64,000 nt of DNA from Rhizopus arrhizus (GCA_024220505.1 JAKZZE010000028.1:620001-684000), one strand, 5' to 3'. Shown: positions 22,341-34,760, counted from the first letter of the stretch. The notes: generated by a model not told the origin, from the sequence alone. Made by a program: numbers and translations.

Positions 22341-24068
22341 AACATTTGTTTAGGAAGAGGAGCTTTTTAATAAAAGACCATAAAATCCAAGTTCAGATTT
22401 GAAAAGAGAAAGTATTTAGACCATCAGTTTTGGAGAAGAGTGATTGTTTAATGAAGAAAGAAAGAAAGAAAAAGTTTTGGCAAAAATAATTTTTTTAAAT
22501 ACTTTTTTTTTCATTCTTGATGAGTCATTCTCCTTAGATTTCTAAAAACCTTAAAAACTTATTTATCCATAAAGAGATGGTAAATAAAAGGACAAAGCCA
22601 TTCTAGTCTAACGAATAAATTTAATCACAATTATTAACATTCCTTATATACAATATTTTATCTTTTGAAGCTCAAGATGATAATTTTTTTCATTTTTGAA
22701 TGAATTTTATATTCTAATAGATAAGGCGATTGTTTGCTTGCTTTTTTTATTTGTACAACCGTTTTCTGCATAAAATTCGTAAGATTTAAAGACCTACAAC
22801 CTCTTTTTATTAAATTCATACATATGATTAAAGAAACCTACTTTTCTTATATTCAAGCCATACTTTGTATAATATATTTTTCTTCTTCTTTTCTTTGCTA
22901 TGAAAACAAGTGCTATTTTCAATTTGCCTTAATTAAAAAATGGAGGGTAAGCTTATTCCGAATTCCGTGTGTAACAAATGTCATATGAAAAAAAAAAATT
23001 TAACTTGCCCCTTATTGTTCAGGACACCTAAATAATAAACTTCTCCAAATCATTATCAGTAATATGGTTCTATATTATTTTTTGATAAAAATACAACCTC
23101 ATCTTATAATAATAATTTTGTTAAAGAGAAAGCAAATGAGGTAGTGAATAAATACGTTTTTTTGTGCTAATATTTGGAGCTGATGCTAAGAAAAGTCATT
23201 TTTAATGAATATACTGTTGATAAGCACTTTTGCAAAGCATTTTTACGACATTTAGAAAAAGAATTAAACAATATTATTAAGGAATATTCCTGATATAGCA
23301 GGATATGATGATCAATATCTTTAAATATTTTTTCATCGAAAGGGAAAGGGAAAAAACAGCTTTTTGAACAGAGTAGATTTATAAAAATTTGGATACTTTG
23401 ACATTTTAAGTATTCATTTCCATTTCATTGTCTTTGAAAGAAAAAAAAAATAATAGTGTTGGCTTATGCAAGTAAAAGGAAAGATTTCAACTTTTATACA
23501 ATTAAATTGTTCGTCCCAAATAGGTTTATGATATAATACATAACTAGTATTAGTCAAATAAAATAATACTTTTTCTATAATAAAAAGGAGAAGAAGAAAA
23601 AAACTGATAAATCATTCTTGTAACTGATGGAAACAATAAAGCAAAAAAAGTGTGCTATGGTTTAATTAGTATGCTATTTTTCAAACAGTAAAGTATAAAT
23701 AACTAGACATTCGTGAATTCTGAAGGTAAAAGAGTACCTTTTTAATAATATGCCAAGCCTATAATATGAAAATCAAAGATAGCTAATTTATATCAAGTAG
23801 CCACTTTTTTAAAATGCTTTGCCAATTATTTTAAATAATATACAGAAGCTTCTGCTGATGTACACTACTTTACCAGCAGAATTAATAAATGTGTTTTTTT
23901 AATATCTAAAGTGGTATCAATTTCCGTGACTAAGAACGAAAAATAAAACTTGATATTCTAACGTCATGCATATTTGCCCTTTCCTGTTTGTGTAACGCTA
24001 TTGAAACCATACCAACATTTGCTGCTTTCTCCGCCAAGCTTTTTTCTTTTCCACATATTCTATAATAA
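22341..24068. other. AT-rich intergenic region upstream of the metacaspase
   Basis: I see no gene in this stretch. The plus-strand frame at 22734-22988 is a low-complexity AT-type translation. The promoter of the metacaspase gene must lie in the last few hundred bases. Confidence 0.5.
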
Positions 24069-25905
24069 ATGAGCTTTCCTGGACAAGGTTATACAGCAGG
24101 AGGATATGCACCAGGACCTTATCCTCCATACCAGCAATCTCCTCATACACCATACCAACAACAGTATCCTCCTCCACCGCAGCAGTATCCACCATCGCCT
24201 ATGGGATATCCTCCACCATCACAAGGATACCCTCCACCACAGCCACTAGGGTACCCCCCACCACAACCACAGGGATATCCTGCACCAGTAGGATATTCAC
24301 CACAGCAGCATCCTTATGGCGCACCACCACCACCACCTATGCCACCTCGTCCCAATCCTCATTCGCCTCAAGGTTACTCTCCTTACGATTTAACTCCTAA
24401 TGTAAGTTAATAAAGAGAAAGGAGTAGATTAGAGCGGTTACTAATTTATACAAAAAAAAAGAGTCCTCCTCCTCCTCCATATACACCACAAGATCCAGCA
24501 TTTTCACCTCATGATCCAACTGTTGGACAAGCTAATTATCCTCAACCACCTCAATCAGCTCACAATCCTTCAGGTAAATGCCAATTTTCTTGTCATTTAC
24601 AATTAACTGACCTCCTGTCCTTTAGTGCCTTACGGTCAACCACAGCCAAATGTAAATCCCAACGACTTTGTAATGCATGTTCATCCAAGTCTAAGGAACG
24701 CTCCACCGCCCAATTTCCAACTTTCTAACTGTAAGCCAGGACTTAAAATATGATTTTGTACTTATGCAGAATTAAAAGGTCAGGGAAGGAAAAGAGCATT
24801 ATTGATTGGCATCAATTATTTTGGTACCTCTGCAGAACTAAAAGGTATATTTATTCTTAGAGCAAAGGAGGATAAAGCTGATCTCTTCTTTTTTGTATAG
24901 GATGTATCAATGATGTTCACAACATTAAAGACTTTTTAATCACAATGTATAACTTCAGGGTAGACGATATGGTTATTTTAACGGACGATCAGCAAAACCC
25001 TCAAAGTATTCCAACAAAGCAAAACATGATAAGAGCTATGCAGTGGCTTGTACACGATGCTCGACCTAACGATTCGTAATAAGATATATTAAAGGAAAAA
25101 CTCATGATTGACTTTTATTATAGTTTCTTTTTTCATTTCAGTGGTCACGGTGGCAGGGTATGGCGTAGATATAGCTTACATATAGCAGTGAAGGCTCATT
25201 AAATTTTGATAGATGAAAGACTATGATGGTGATGAAGATGATGGCTACGATGAAACAATTTATCCAGTAGATCATTCTGTATATGGCCAAATTGTAGATG
25301 ATGTAAGTTTTAAAGTATAGTAATTGCCGAAATAGAAAAGTAGCTAAGGATGCATATATCTATAGATGATGCATGACATTATGGTACGCCCACTTCCACC
25401 AGGTTGTAGATTGACCTGCATTTTTGATAGTTGTCACTCAGGCACAGCTCTTGATTTACCTTATGTCTATTCAACACAAGGAGCCCTTAAGGAAAGTAAC
25501 ATATTTAAAGATGCAGGTAGCAGTCTCAAAGGTGCTGGTTTAGCCTATCTCTCAGGCGATCCTTCAAGAGCTATTTCTTCTGTCATGTCACTTGGTTCAA
25601 GGATCATGAGTGGAGGGATTGGTAATGGAAAATCAGCTAAAGTAAAGCAACAGAAATCTTCTCCTGCCGATGTAATTATGTTTTCAGGTTGTAAAGATGC
25701 ACAAACGTCTGCCGATGCTTTTGAAAATGGTCGAAGTACTGGTGCTATGAGCTATGCATTTACAACTGCTTTAAGAAGCAATAGAAATCAATCTTATTTA
25801 CAGCTGTTAAATTCAATCCGAGTTATTTTGAAGCAAAAGTACGATCAAAGGCCACAGCTATCGTCCTCTCACCCAATGGATATTAATTTACTTTTCATGA
25901 TTTAA
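24069..25905 (+). CDS. MCA1: Type I metacaspase with proline/glutamine-rich prodomain
   Basis: This is a Cys protease of the metacaspase family (yeast Mca1/Yca1), which cleaves after Arg or Lys and is linked to stress, proteostasis and cell death. The first exons encode a prodomain of repeated YPPPxxQ-type units, for example [20 protein letters not shown]. The protease domain starts [20 protein letters not shown], with [10 protein letters not shown]. The catalytic His lies in HFSGHGGR, carried by a 34-base exon (25124-25157). The catalytic Cys lies in [16 protein letters not shown]. Between them is [20 protein letters not shown]. The tail has [20 protein letters not shown] and [11 protein letters not shown], and ends DINLLFMI, as in fungal members. 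Both active-site residues are intact. Confidence 0.95.
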
Positions 25906-26596
25906 ATTTTGTTGCAAGATCAATCAAATAAAATACAATGAGAAAAAAATCTTTTCATAATTGCTTGAGAAATTAAAGTATAGGTCTTTGTAATTTTAGA
26001 AAAATTATGTTCAAAAAGATAAAAGCGTAATAAGTCTACAAACAGCTCAAAATGGTTGATAAATGAAATAAAAAATGCGTGAAGATAAAATGATGTTTGT
26101 TTTAATTGTAATATATATTTAGATGCTGATGCATGATATCGTTAATGAGATAATGGCCTACAAAACGAAAAGTTCTTCTACGAACAATGTACATTTTATT
26201 ATGGTTGAGAAACAATGATTAATAAACTATCAATAAATAACAGTAGAGTTTTATCAAAATGCTTTAGGAAAGAAGAGTCGGTAAACTATCCAAGTATTCA
26301 ATAGTATGGACTTTGTCTGATAAAGTCAATAAAAATATTCAGTTGTAATTGATAAATTAAGCTCTAAATGAGCTGCTTCTAATAGTTCATTCTATCGACA
26401 TAATAAAAGCTACAGATTGGAAATGTGCATTTCTGTTAAATCTGACCCGAGCTTCTCATTCATGCTTAAGCTTCAAATACTATTTTTCTTATTAAGAAGG
26501 CTACAAGCGTACCTGATTACATAATTGTGCCGTAGCAAATCGTCTTTTATAAATTTAGAACTCAATTTTTTTTTATTTCTTTTTGCATACAAAAGA
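25906..26596. other. Intergenic region between MCA1 and CHMP7
   Basis: AT-rich DNA with no gene. It holds the 3' flank of the metacaspase and the promoter of the CHMP7 gene. Confidence 0.6.
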
Positions 26597-28159
26597 ATGG
26601 CAGCAAAGAAACATTCAAAGCTAAAATCCTACTTGAATTCAAATTATATTGAATTCGCTGACGAACAAACTTCTTTGCGTCTAAATTCCCTTTATTCCGA
26701 CTTTTCAAAAATCCATGCAGTTAATCAATATGCTTATGATGCCAATATTGGGTTCTGGAAGACAATAATTTTGGATTGTAACGAACAAGGCTACCTGAGA
26801 ACATCAGAATATGCTACTGCCATTGATAAAACGACAATTGCAAGTGAATTTCACCGGCCATTAAAAGGAAAGCCACTTGCGTTAACATGTGTACTTGTGA
26901 GTAGAAGTAGAAATCTTGACCTATTTGAAGTAATCATTAACTTTCTGTATTTTAGGAACATATGGAAAAGACGAATGACATAATGCCAATCGCCAAATTT
27001 ATAGAAACATATGCTCCAAAGCTAAGTTGGTCAGAGTGGATCTACAATAAGATGTTACCTTGGCGATATTGGAGTGGGCCGTTCACACGCAATAGCAATT
27101 TATATGTTTTGATACCAACGATAGCTTTAATAGCAAAGAATATTATGTCTGAACACTTCAAGGTTCCAGTCAGAAGAGAAGCCGAACACATGTTGACTTT
27201 TTCAGAGTTCAAAGCAAAGTATGCATATCACTTTGTAAACGAACTGGAGTTGACGGATGACGATATGGATCTCATATTAAGATATCTTCATTCTCAGCAA
27301 GGAGTAGTCGTAGCTGATAATGTAAAAGGATATGGAACAACGTACAAGGTAAAGTATTACAAACGTGCTGAAAGAGGAAAAGATGCTTAGCTTTCTAATT
27401 TAGGTGATTAAATTTCCACATAAACAAGGTGAAGTAGCAAATATAACAAAACACGATGAAGCAATTATCAATATACGTACCACATGTCATGCGCTTTCAC
27501 TGCAAGTAGACGAGTTACAAAGAAAAGTAGAAGAATTTGAACATCTATCAGTTGAAGAACATCGAAAGGGACATACAGCAAGAGCACGCTATTACTTGAA
27601 AAAAAAGAAAAACTTAGAGCAAGTGCTGGAGAAAAGATTGAAATCAATGGAAACAATGGATACTATTTTGATGAAAATTGAAACTTCACAAGATGATATT
27701 CAAGTAGTTCAAGCCTTCAATATGGGAGCCGGTACACTACAGGATTTGTTAGGAAAAGATGAATTAAGTATTGAAACTATAAATGAGATTATGGATAAAG
27801 TATCAGACTCTTTAAGCGACCAAAAAGAAATGGAAGAAGCAATGACGACGGGAATGGAGGATGTATCACCTTACAATGATCAAGAAATAGAACAAGAATT
27901 GGCAGAGTTAATAGAAAAAGAGACAAAACCGGTGATAGCATCATCACCAACAATCAAGCATGTACCATCATCACCAAAACAAACAGAAGAAGCAAAATCA
28001 GCACCAAAGGAAACGACAACAATAATACCAGCAGAATGCGAATCACAATCAGAACTAGCCAGGCTAAATCAAATGTTTACTTCTATCCGAAATACCCCTA
28101 TAAATACATCAGCTATTACTGCGGACAAAGACAGGCAGCATCAATTAGAATTAGCTTAA
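26597..28159 (+). CDS. CHMP7: CHMP7-like ESCRT-III protein
   Basis: CHMP7 is an ESCRT-III/ESCRT-II hybrid that works at the nuclear envelope and in membrane remodelling. The N-terminal half, to about residue 240, is the winged-helix type region (NIGFWKTIILDCNEQGYLRT, LSWSEWIYNKMLPWRYWSG). The C-terminal half is a Snf7-type helical domain (VDELQRKVEEFEHLSVEEH, RARYYLKKKKNLEQVLEKRL, DILMKIETSQDDIQVV-like helix, GAGTLQDLLGKDELSIETIN). An acidic C-terminal helix follows (EIEQELAELIEKE), as expected for Vps4 binding. Two introns (about 26895-26955 and 27349-27403) join VL to EHMEK and TYK to VIKFP. Start 26597 (MAAKKHSKLK) is the first ATG after a T-rich leader. Length is about 480 residues. Confidence 0.85.
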
Positions 28160-28255
28160 ATAAAATTTTCGACCAATTAAAATTATTTGAAAGAACTTCA
28201 CTTTCCTTTTTTTAACGCAGCTATTTTTCTTTTTATACTTGACAGGACAGGGGAA

Positions 28256-29779
28256 ATGGTTGCTGAAACAAGATATTACGAAGTACTTGAAGTAGAAACA
28301 GATGCCACAGAGCATGAAATTAAAAAAGTAGACTTAAACATTGACTATATTTGCTGATCTATTGACAAAGTAACTACCCTAGGCATATAGAAAATTGGTA
28401 GATTGATCCATTTACATGTCAGCGAAGCAACACGATTAACATATTTTGAATATAGGCTATGAAATATCATCCTGACAAAAATCCCGATGAAGGTGACAGA
28501 GTAATGCTTCTCCCTAATCTTGTTTTGAATTCCATTGACATATTAAAAATAACAATAGTTTAAAGAGATTTCTCATGCTTATGAGATTCTCTCGGATCCA
28601 GAAGCTCGTGCTACATATGATCAATTTGGAGAAGAAGGACCAGGAGGAGCAGGTGGCGGGTTTGGTATGTCTGCTGATGAACTGTTTGCCAACTTGTTTG
28701 GAGGAGGCGGAGGTGACTTTGGTTTTGGAGGTGGAGACTTTTATGGGGGCCCTCCTCCTCAACGCCCACGAAAAGGAGAAAGTATGAAGTACCCTTTGTC
28801 TGTCAGCCTTGAGGATCTCTATATGGGTAAACACACAAAACTTGCTTTAGAAAAAAACGTTATTTGCTCAAACTGTGATGGGTAAGTAAACAAAAAAAGA
28901 GCATGTCAGTTTGTTATACTCATACACTCAATAGTAAGGGTGGTAAGACAGGAGCTACCAGAAAATGTGGTACTTGTAAAGGTCGAGGTTTTAAAGTGGC
29001 TATGCGCCAAGTCGGTATGGGTATGATTCAGCAGATGCAGGTTCCCTGTGATGATTGTGGACATACAGGAGAGATTGCAAAAGATAGATGTAAAAAATGC
29101 AAAGGAAAGAAGGTCACTGTGGAAAAGAAATACATCGATATTTTTATTGAAAAGGGTATGAGTGATGGACAAAAAATAGTTCAAAAGGGAGAAGGAGATC
29201 AAGAGGTAAACAAAAATCATTAATTTGCATTTTATTTTGACCTTTTATTCATTTTAGCCTGGAATTGAACCTGGAGATGTTATCCTCGTACTAGACCAAA
29301 AAGAGCATGCTGTTTTTGAACGTAAAGGTGCTGACTTGCTTTGCAAAGTGAAGATTTCTTTGACAGAGGCACTTTGTGGTTTTGACAAGGCGATTGTTAC
29401 ACATCTTGATGGACGTGGTATCCGAGTAAAGAACTTACCTGGGAACGTCATTAAGCCTGGAATGGTGAAACGCGTTTCTAATGAAGGTATGCCCACATAC
29501 AAACGTCCTGACAATCGCGGTGATTTATATATTCAATTCGATGTGGAGTTCCCTGATGACGGTTTTGCTGCTGTTGAAAAATTGAAAGGACTAGAAACTA
29601 TTTTACCTAAAGGAAGTACCAATACATCAGAAAAACACGATATCGTTGATGAATGCCATCTTATGAGTGCAACATTGGAAGCATTTGGCTCTTCCTCTCA
29701 ATCACGTAACGCATACGATGAAGATGATAGCGATGAAGAAGAAGATGGACAAGGTGGTATTCGCTGTGCTCAACAATAA
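28256..29779 (+). CDS. YDJ1: Type I DnaJ/Hsp40 co-chaperone of the Ydj1/DNAJA class
   Basis: This is a class A J-protein that delivers clients to cytosolic Hsp70. The J domain is split over four exons: TRYYEVLEVETDATEHEIKK, then a 15-base microexon (28383-28397, AYRKL), then AMKYHPDKNPDEGDR with the HPD motif, then FKEISHAYEILSDPEARATY. A Gly/Phe-rich region follows (ANLFGGGGGDFGFGGGDFYG). The zinc-finger domain has CSNCDGKG, CGTCKGRG, CDDCGHTG and CKKCKGKK. The substrate-binding C-terminus includes DLLCKVKISLTEALCGFDKA and NLPGNVIKPGMVKRV. The last residues CAQQ fit a farnesylation CaaX box, as in Ydj1 (CASQ), so membrane anchoring is likely. Length is about 400 residues, normal for the family. 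Confidence 0.95.
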
Positions 29780-30651
29780 GCTTTTATAAAAAAAATAATA
29801 GAGATAGTAAAGCCTTTTATTTACAAAATTTGTCTATTTTAAAAATTACGTGAGCTTGTTTAATCATCGCTTTTATTATAAGAGACTGGTGTAGATGATT
29901 TCAATTTGTCCCTGATATGTCTTGCTTTTTCGAGTCTTTATTTTTATTGACTTTCTTACATATTTCATCTCAAGTAGAAGAAATATATATTATTTTATCT
30001 AATTCTGCATTTATAATACGCGTAAATTTACTTATACTCAAGTAGTTATATCACACTATCAAATTTGCATTGAATTTTCAATATATCAAAAGCACAAATT
30101 TACAATGAAATATTGATATCTTTATTTTTAGTATTGCATTCATGCTTAAGAAATTGATTTTTGTATTTTATGAAAAAGGAAATTAAAATTATTCTTAATC
30201 ACCACAAATAAAAAAAAAAAAGTTTATGCAGTTAGGTAGCACAAGTTGTTTAAAAGCAACCATACAATAAAATCTTGAAATTATTTAATATATTTAAAAA
30301 AAATATGATTTTATGATATTTTATTGTTTTTTAGCTAACTACAATCGAGCATGTTATGGAGATTAAGGTTTGAAAAACTACATAGTTTATACGAAAAACA
30401 AAGTTTTTTTTTTTTCTTTTTTTTTCTTTTTTTTCTCTTTAAGGGGCGTACATCCTTTCTCTTTGCTAGCCAACAAGGGAAGCCTTTGTCATATTAACAT
30501 GCACAGCTGGAAAATTGTTAAGAAATGATCTTAGATGGATCCAGAGAAAGCATTAATTATGAAAAATAAAGGTTTATTTTTTTACGTTAAAGGTAGGAAT
30601 GCTAAAGAGGTTAAAATGATTAAAATTTATTTTCTTTAGTATAATAGCAGT

Positions 30652-30696
<45 letters not shown>

Positions 30697-30770
30697 TATA
30701 TATATCTTTCAAAGCCGTGCACAGTGGAAACAATACGGATTATATCATATAATTAGGCAATGAAAAGCAA
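29780..30770. other. AT-rich intergenic region with long poly-T tract
   Basis: No gene is visible. The region is extremely AT-rich, with T-rich runs at 30401-30440 and 40 consecutive T at 30654-30693 followed by a TA repeat. Confidence 0.6.
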
Positions 30771-31165
30771 CAACAATAGTATCAACAATCCAACCAACAA
30801 CGACAAGTTTTTGCCCGAACAGAAGTGGAACAAATTGTTCGCGAACTCAAAAACTCTAAATTAAAAGACAAGAGGAGCAATACAAATGCTGCCCTCTCCC
30901 TGAAGCCATGCGCAAAATTTTGGACGAAAATTCCATATCCCAGCATAAAGAGAACTTTAAGTTTTTTAGAAGATCAGTACAAAAAAACACCAACGATGAG
31001 TGGGTCAAGCCAGAGCAAATCAACAAAGAATTTATCCCAGAATTTAAACAATGAAAAGTGGATTCAAACCAGCTCATTAATGCTATATATAAGAATGCAG
31101 AAACAACCAGAGTATGAGCAAGAGGCTTGGCTCTGAAAGCTCTTAAGTTACCCACAACTAAATGA
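30771..31165 (+). pseudogene. Dead ORF of unknown, probably transposon-related, origin
   Basis: This stretch is GC-richer than its flanks and reads as protein in more than one plus frame. One frame has LPEAMRKILDENSISQHKEN, then NDEWVKPEQINKEFIPEFKQ, a TGA where Trp would fit, ARGLALKALKLPTT and another TGA-interrupted piece. The charged composition resembles ORF1-like or transposase-flanking proteins, but I cannot name a family. Frame changes and in-frame TGA codons show that it is broken. Confidence 0.4.
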
Positions 31166-31316
31166 GACATATGTGTAGTTTCAGAGTAGCAAAATGATTT
31201 TGGGCGGAATGGTACAAATTGAAGTATTTTATTAATTCTTCAAGAGAATAATAAGTTCACATGTAATGTTTACTTACAGTAAGTAATATGTTATTATATA
31301 TAGTATATACAGTCTG

Positions 31317-32840
31317 TTATGACTCAAATGGAACATTTGGACCATCAATAACAGGATTTACGTTTGTTTTCATATAACTGGGTAAAGGATTAATATATTT
31401 TCTTCTTATTGAAGTAACAAAAGAGTCCAGCTCTGAGAAGTCATTCGTATTATACATCTCTAAATGTTCTGGTGTTTTCAAATGCTATGCAAATACAAAT
31501 TATCAATAAATATTTTTTTTTAAAAAAGTACAAACTTACATCTTGTATATCAGGAAACTTCTTTTTACAATTTTCACAAAATCCTGGTCGTTTTTTTCTG
31601 CTCTTTGCTTAACATTTGCTCATTCTCATTCTCTGCTTGCTCTTTTCTCGGTTGTCTTTCATTTTTCGTTTGCACAGAAGTAGCAGGTGTCTCTGGCAAT
31701 TTTTCACTACTCATTATTTCTTTTGGAACGTTCTTGTTATCTGCTTGCTCCCCATTTTCCTTATTTGGTTGGTTGGTATTCGAAGATCCTCTAAACAGGC
31801 AATCCTCGTCCAATTTGTCGATTTCTTTTAAAATCTCACTGGTGATCGGCTTTCGCCTTTTTCCTTCTTTTGATTCCAGTGTTGGCCACGGCAATACGGT
31901 CTGTTCTTTCTCTTCGAAGCGCTCTACAGAATATTCCTTGATATCAATCGCACAATGTTTCCCTGTTGCATCTTCGATCAAAAGAAAATATCCAGGAAAT
32001 TCATAAAAAGTTGAATTTGTACGTTTGTAATTTCTCTGCATACGGTTTAGAGTAGGATTGTAATTCATTAGTTGTTTAAACAAATCTCTTGCATCTATTT
32101 AAACATAGATTTTAGTACATATTATTTTCTTAAAATACAAGACTCACATTCTATAGTCCAAACAGGCTTTTTCCAAGCATTTGCATTCTTTAAAACATCA
32201 TCAGCATGAGTCTGAAAATAAAAACTGTTAAGTACAAACAAAAAATACGGTCTGTGGCAAACATTTACTGTGGAAGATATATCAATGGTATTATTTGAAG
32301 GTGATCTAATGAAGAAAGGCGTGTTTAATAAAAAAAACAAGTATTGTAAGCTATACTTTACTTTTGGGTATCGTTCATTGTATCGTAAAAATCTTTGATT
32401 TCTTTTGTTGTTATAACATGTGTACATTCTTCTTTCAAAGCAGAAAAAAAAGTGGCCCTTGTCTATACGGCAAATATGATTAAAGACATTTTTTTTAAAA
32501 AAAACAAAAAACGCACTTACAGCTCCTAGTGAAGCAAGTTGACGACCTATATTGACTTCGGTAACACGATCAAGCTTATATAAAAGATCTTGTAGGATCG
32601 GAACTCTCGTTTGTATTTTGCAATCGTTTCAGGAGTGAATGAAGCTGAAGTGTTTCGATAAGGAACGATTGGCGCTGAAGGAAGTATCTGAACTTTATCA
32701 ATTTTATGCTTTTGATCTTTTTGAATTTGATTCTTTTGACTTTCTAACAACCTTTTCCTTAAATCGCTATCATCACTGGATTTACATGAAGCTTTTGGTG
32801 AAGTAACTTTTTTATTCAAAATTGTACTAGTTGAAGACAT
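31317..32840 (-). CDS. DBF4: Dbf4/Dfp1 regulatory subunit of Cdc7 kinase, frame broken twice as read
   Basis: Dbf4 activates Cdc7 kinase to fire replication origins by phosphorylating MCM. The BRCT-like motif N reads KYKREFRSYKIFYIS, then LDRVTEVNIGRQLASLGATR, then ATFFSALKEECTHVITTKEI. Motif M follows (FPGYFLLIEDATGKHCAIDI). The Dbf4-type CCHH zinc finger is last (RPGFCENCKKKFPDIQDHLK, then TPEHLEMY). The start at 32840 gives MSSTSTILNKKVTSP. Five to six short introns are needed. Two points break the frame. Near 32568-32585 the BRCT sequence continues only after a one-base deletion-type shift. At the T7 run 31591-31597 one base too many throws off the zinc-finger exon. No intron of normal size fits either spot. 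Sequence error, a disabled allele or a decaying duplicate are all possible. Confidence 0.8.
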
Positions 32841-33940
32841 GTTTGCATGTAAATATGTGCTTCAAATTTCCTCTTTTTTTTTTGACACCAGAAAAAAAAT
32901 ACGCGAAAAAAAATTCAACGCCACTCCCTTTAACTATTGAGGAAAACTTTAAAACGCCGACAACGGTTGAGGTTTTATGAGAGTCATGTAAATGCAGTTT
33001 ATATTCCTACTAAAACTTATAAAGTGAGCGATTTAAAAGAAGACAAAATTGCTTTAGCATCTAAGAAGAAATACGATTCGAGAAGGCTTACACTCAACTA
33101 ATTACGAGTCCGTTTATTTTAACATAACAAAATTTTAATGAATCTTACTGAGCTTAATGCTTTTGAAAAAAGAAATTTACAAAAAAAATAAATGTTAGTA
33201 TAAGTAAAGAGTCTTTAGAATAAATTTAAACCATATTTTATAATAAAATTATTTAATCGTAGTTGCTTTTATATCAATTAAGTAGCTTTTTATTTTGCTT
33301 TTGCTTTTATTATTTTACAGATATTTTCAAACTTCATACTCAAATTTTGTATTGACTTGATGCTGCTTTTACAAGTACTCAGTCGTAAGCATGTCTTAGA
33401 CTTTTGTAAACTGAGATTTTGTAACACTAAAAGAATTCATGCGAGAAAGACGCGGCAAATAAAAGTTTCACTTTGAAGCTCAACATGTTACCTTTTCTGT
33501 CTATTTCTTTAATCGTATTACAATGAATTATTATTAAATAACTCCACCTTTCATTCATAAGTATAGATTGAATAGCAAGATCAAATGTCTACAAATTGAG
33601 ATACGAAGACGTCATCAATAGACCAGATACTTTTTATACAGAACAAATACTACATAATTATTTTTTTCTATTTTTGAAAATGAGCAAGCGTAATTATTGA
33701 GGCAAAAACAAGGGGTTGTCAGGCCATATAAAAAATCAATAAAACAGTTAATGACAAGCACGCTCAAACTCAAGATAAGCACGTGTATGCTTGAATATAA
33801 TCCAATAATATTGGTCCATATCTCGGAAACGAAAAAAAAAGTTTGCGTTCGGTATTATTGTTATTCCGATAGTTAAATGAAGACTGTTTTTGAGAGAGAA
33901 AAAAGGAACAACTTATCCCTTTTTTTTTTGATTAAAGAAC
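32841..33940. other. Divergent intergenic region between DBF4 and the KEI1-like gene
   Basis: This region holds the promoters of both flanking genes. A coding-like stretch at about 32945-33102 (plus) reads RLRFYESHVNAVYIPTKTYK and ends RRLTLN with a stop. It may be a relic exon. The remainder is AT-rich without visible features. Confidence 0.45.
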
Positions 33941-34078
33941 ATGCCATTTACTAAAGGAAAATATTGCTGTGGTTGTGTGCCAGTAAAGTCAGGTAAATAA
34001 AGGAAAGATACAAGAATACAGTGTTTATTAATTTAAAAAAAAGGTGTTATTTTAATCACTTTGTTTGGAATTGTGAGT

Positions 34079-34113
<35 letters not shown>

Positions 34114-34760
34114 CTAATCTTGAACATTACTTAATTGCTTTGAATTCTTTTATAGTTAAATAAATTATCTGGATTTTATGGAGTTGTATCTTTTGATTTT
34201 ACAGATAATACGGCTACAGTTGGATATATTTACTCGCTATTAGCAATTATTGTGTATATACAAGGTTTATATGGATTACATAGTGTATGCAATTAAAATG
34301 GGATAAAGAATTACATATTTTAACTGAAAGTCATAGGAAAATATTCGTACATTTCGTTGGTATACAATGTTCTTTTGGTTAGATTCATTTGTCAGTATCC
34401 TGTGGACTATTTGGGCAGGCATTGCTTGGTACATGTATACGGATCACAGTCTTCCTGAGTTAGAAAATGATCCTATAAAGAAGGATGAACATGACAGAGC
34501 ATTTAGAATGGAAAAATATGTTAGTATAGCTGTACTTGTTGCATTGAACTTGGTTCATGTAAGTTTATTATAAATAGAGCTACTATAATAGTTGACTATA
34601 ACAACCTATAAATATATTCTAGCTTTATTTTGCTTTTGTTATCACTCGATTCTATAAAGCCATGATTCACAGATCAAATTATACAAAAGTAGCCACAGAA
34701 AATATCGATTTGGAAGACCGTTCAACTGAAATTCAAGCTCAGAAACAAGCCCTCGATTGA
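33941..34760 (+). CDS. KEI1: Kei1-like subunit of inositol phosphorylceramide synthase
   Basis: Yeast Kei1 is a Golgi membrane protein needed for the activity and location of inositol phosphorylceramide synthase (Aur1). The predicted protein has about four membrane segments. It carries the pattern LNKLSGFYGVVSFDFTDNT, then YSLLAIIVYIQGLYGLHS, then MFFWLDSFVSILWTIWAGIA, which matches the order of Kei1 motifs. A Cys-rich start (KGKYCCGCVPVKSG) precedes the first membrane segment. A short charged tail follows the last one (LYFAFVITRFYKAMI). Four introns can be joined; the second contains 34 consecutive T (34080-34113). The stop is 178 bp upstream of LYS2 on the same strand. The assignment is from motif order and topology, so moderately sure. 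Confidence 0.6.

Noticed and set aside
26120..26170. Short similarity to a metacaspase exon start (GATGCATGAYAT)
   Set aside because: The match is about a dozen bases and does not extend in any frame, so it is probably chance.
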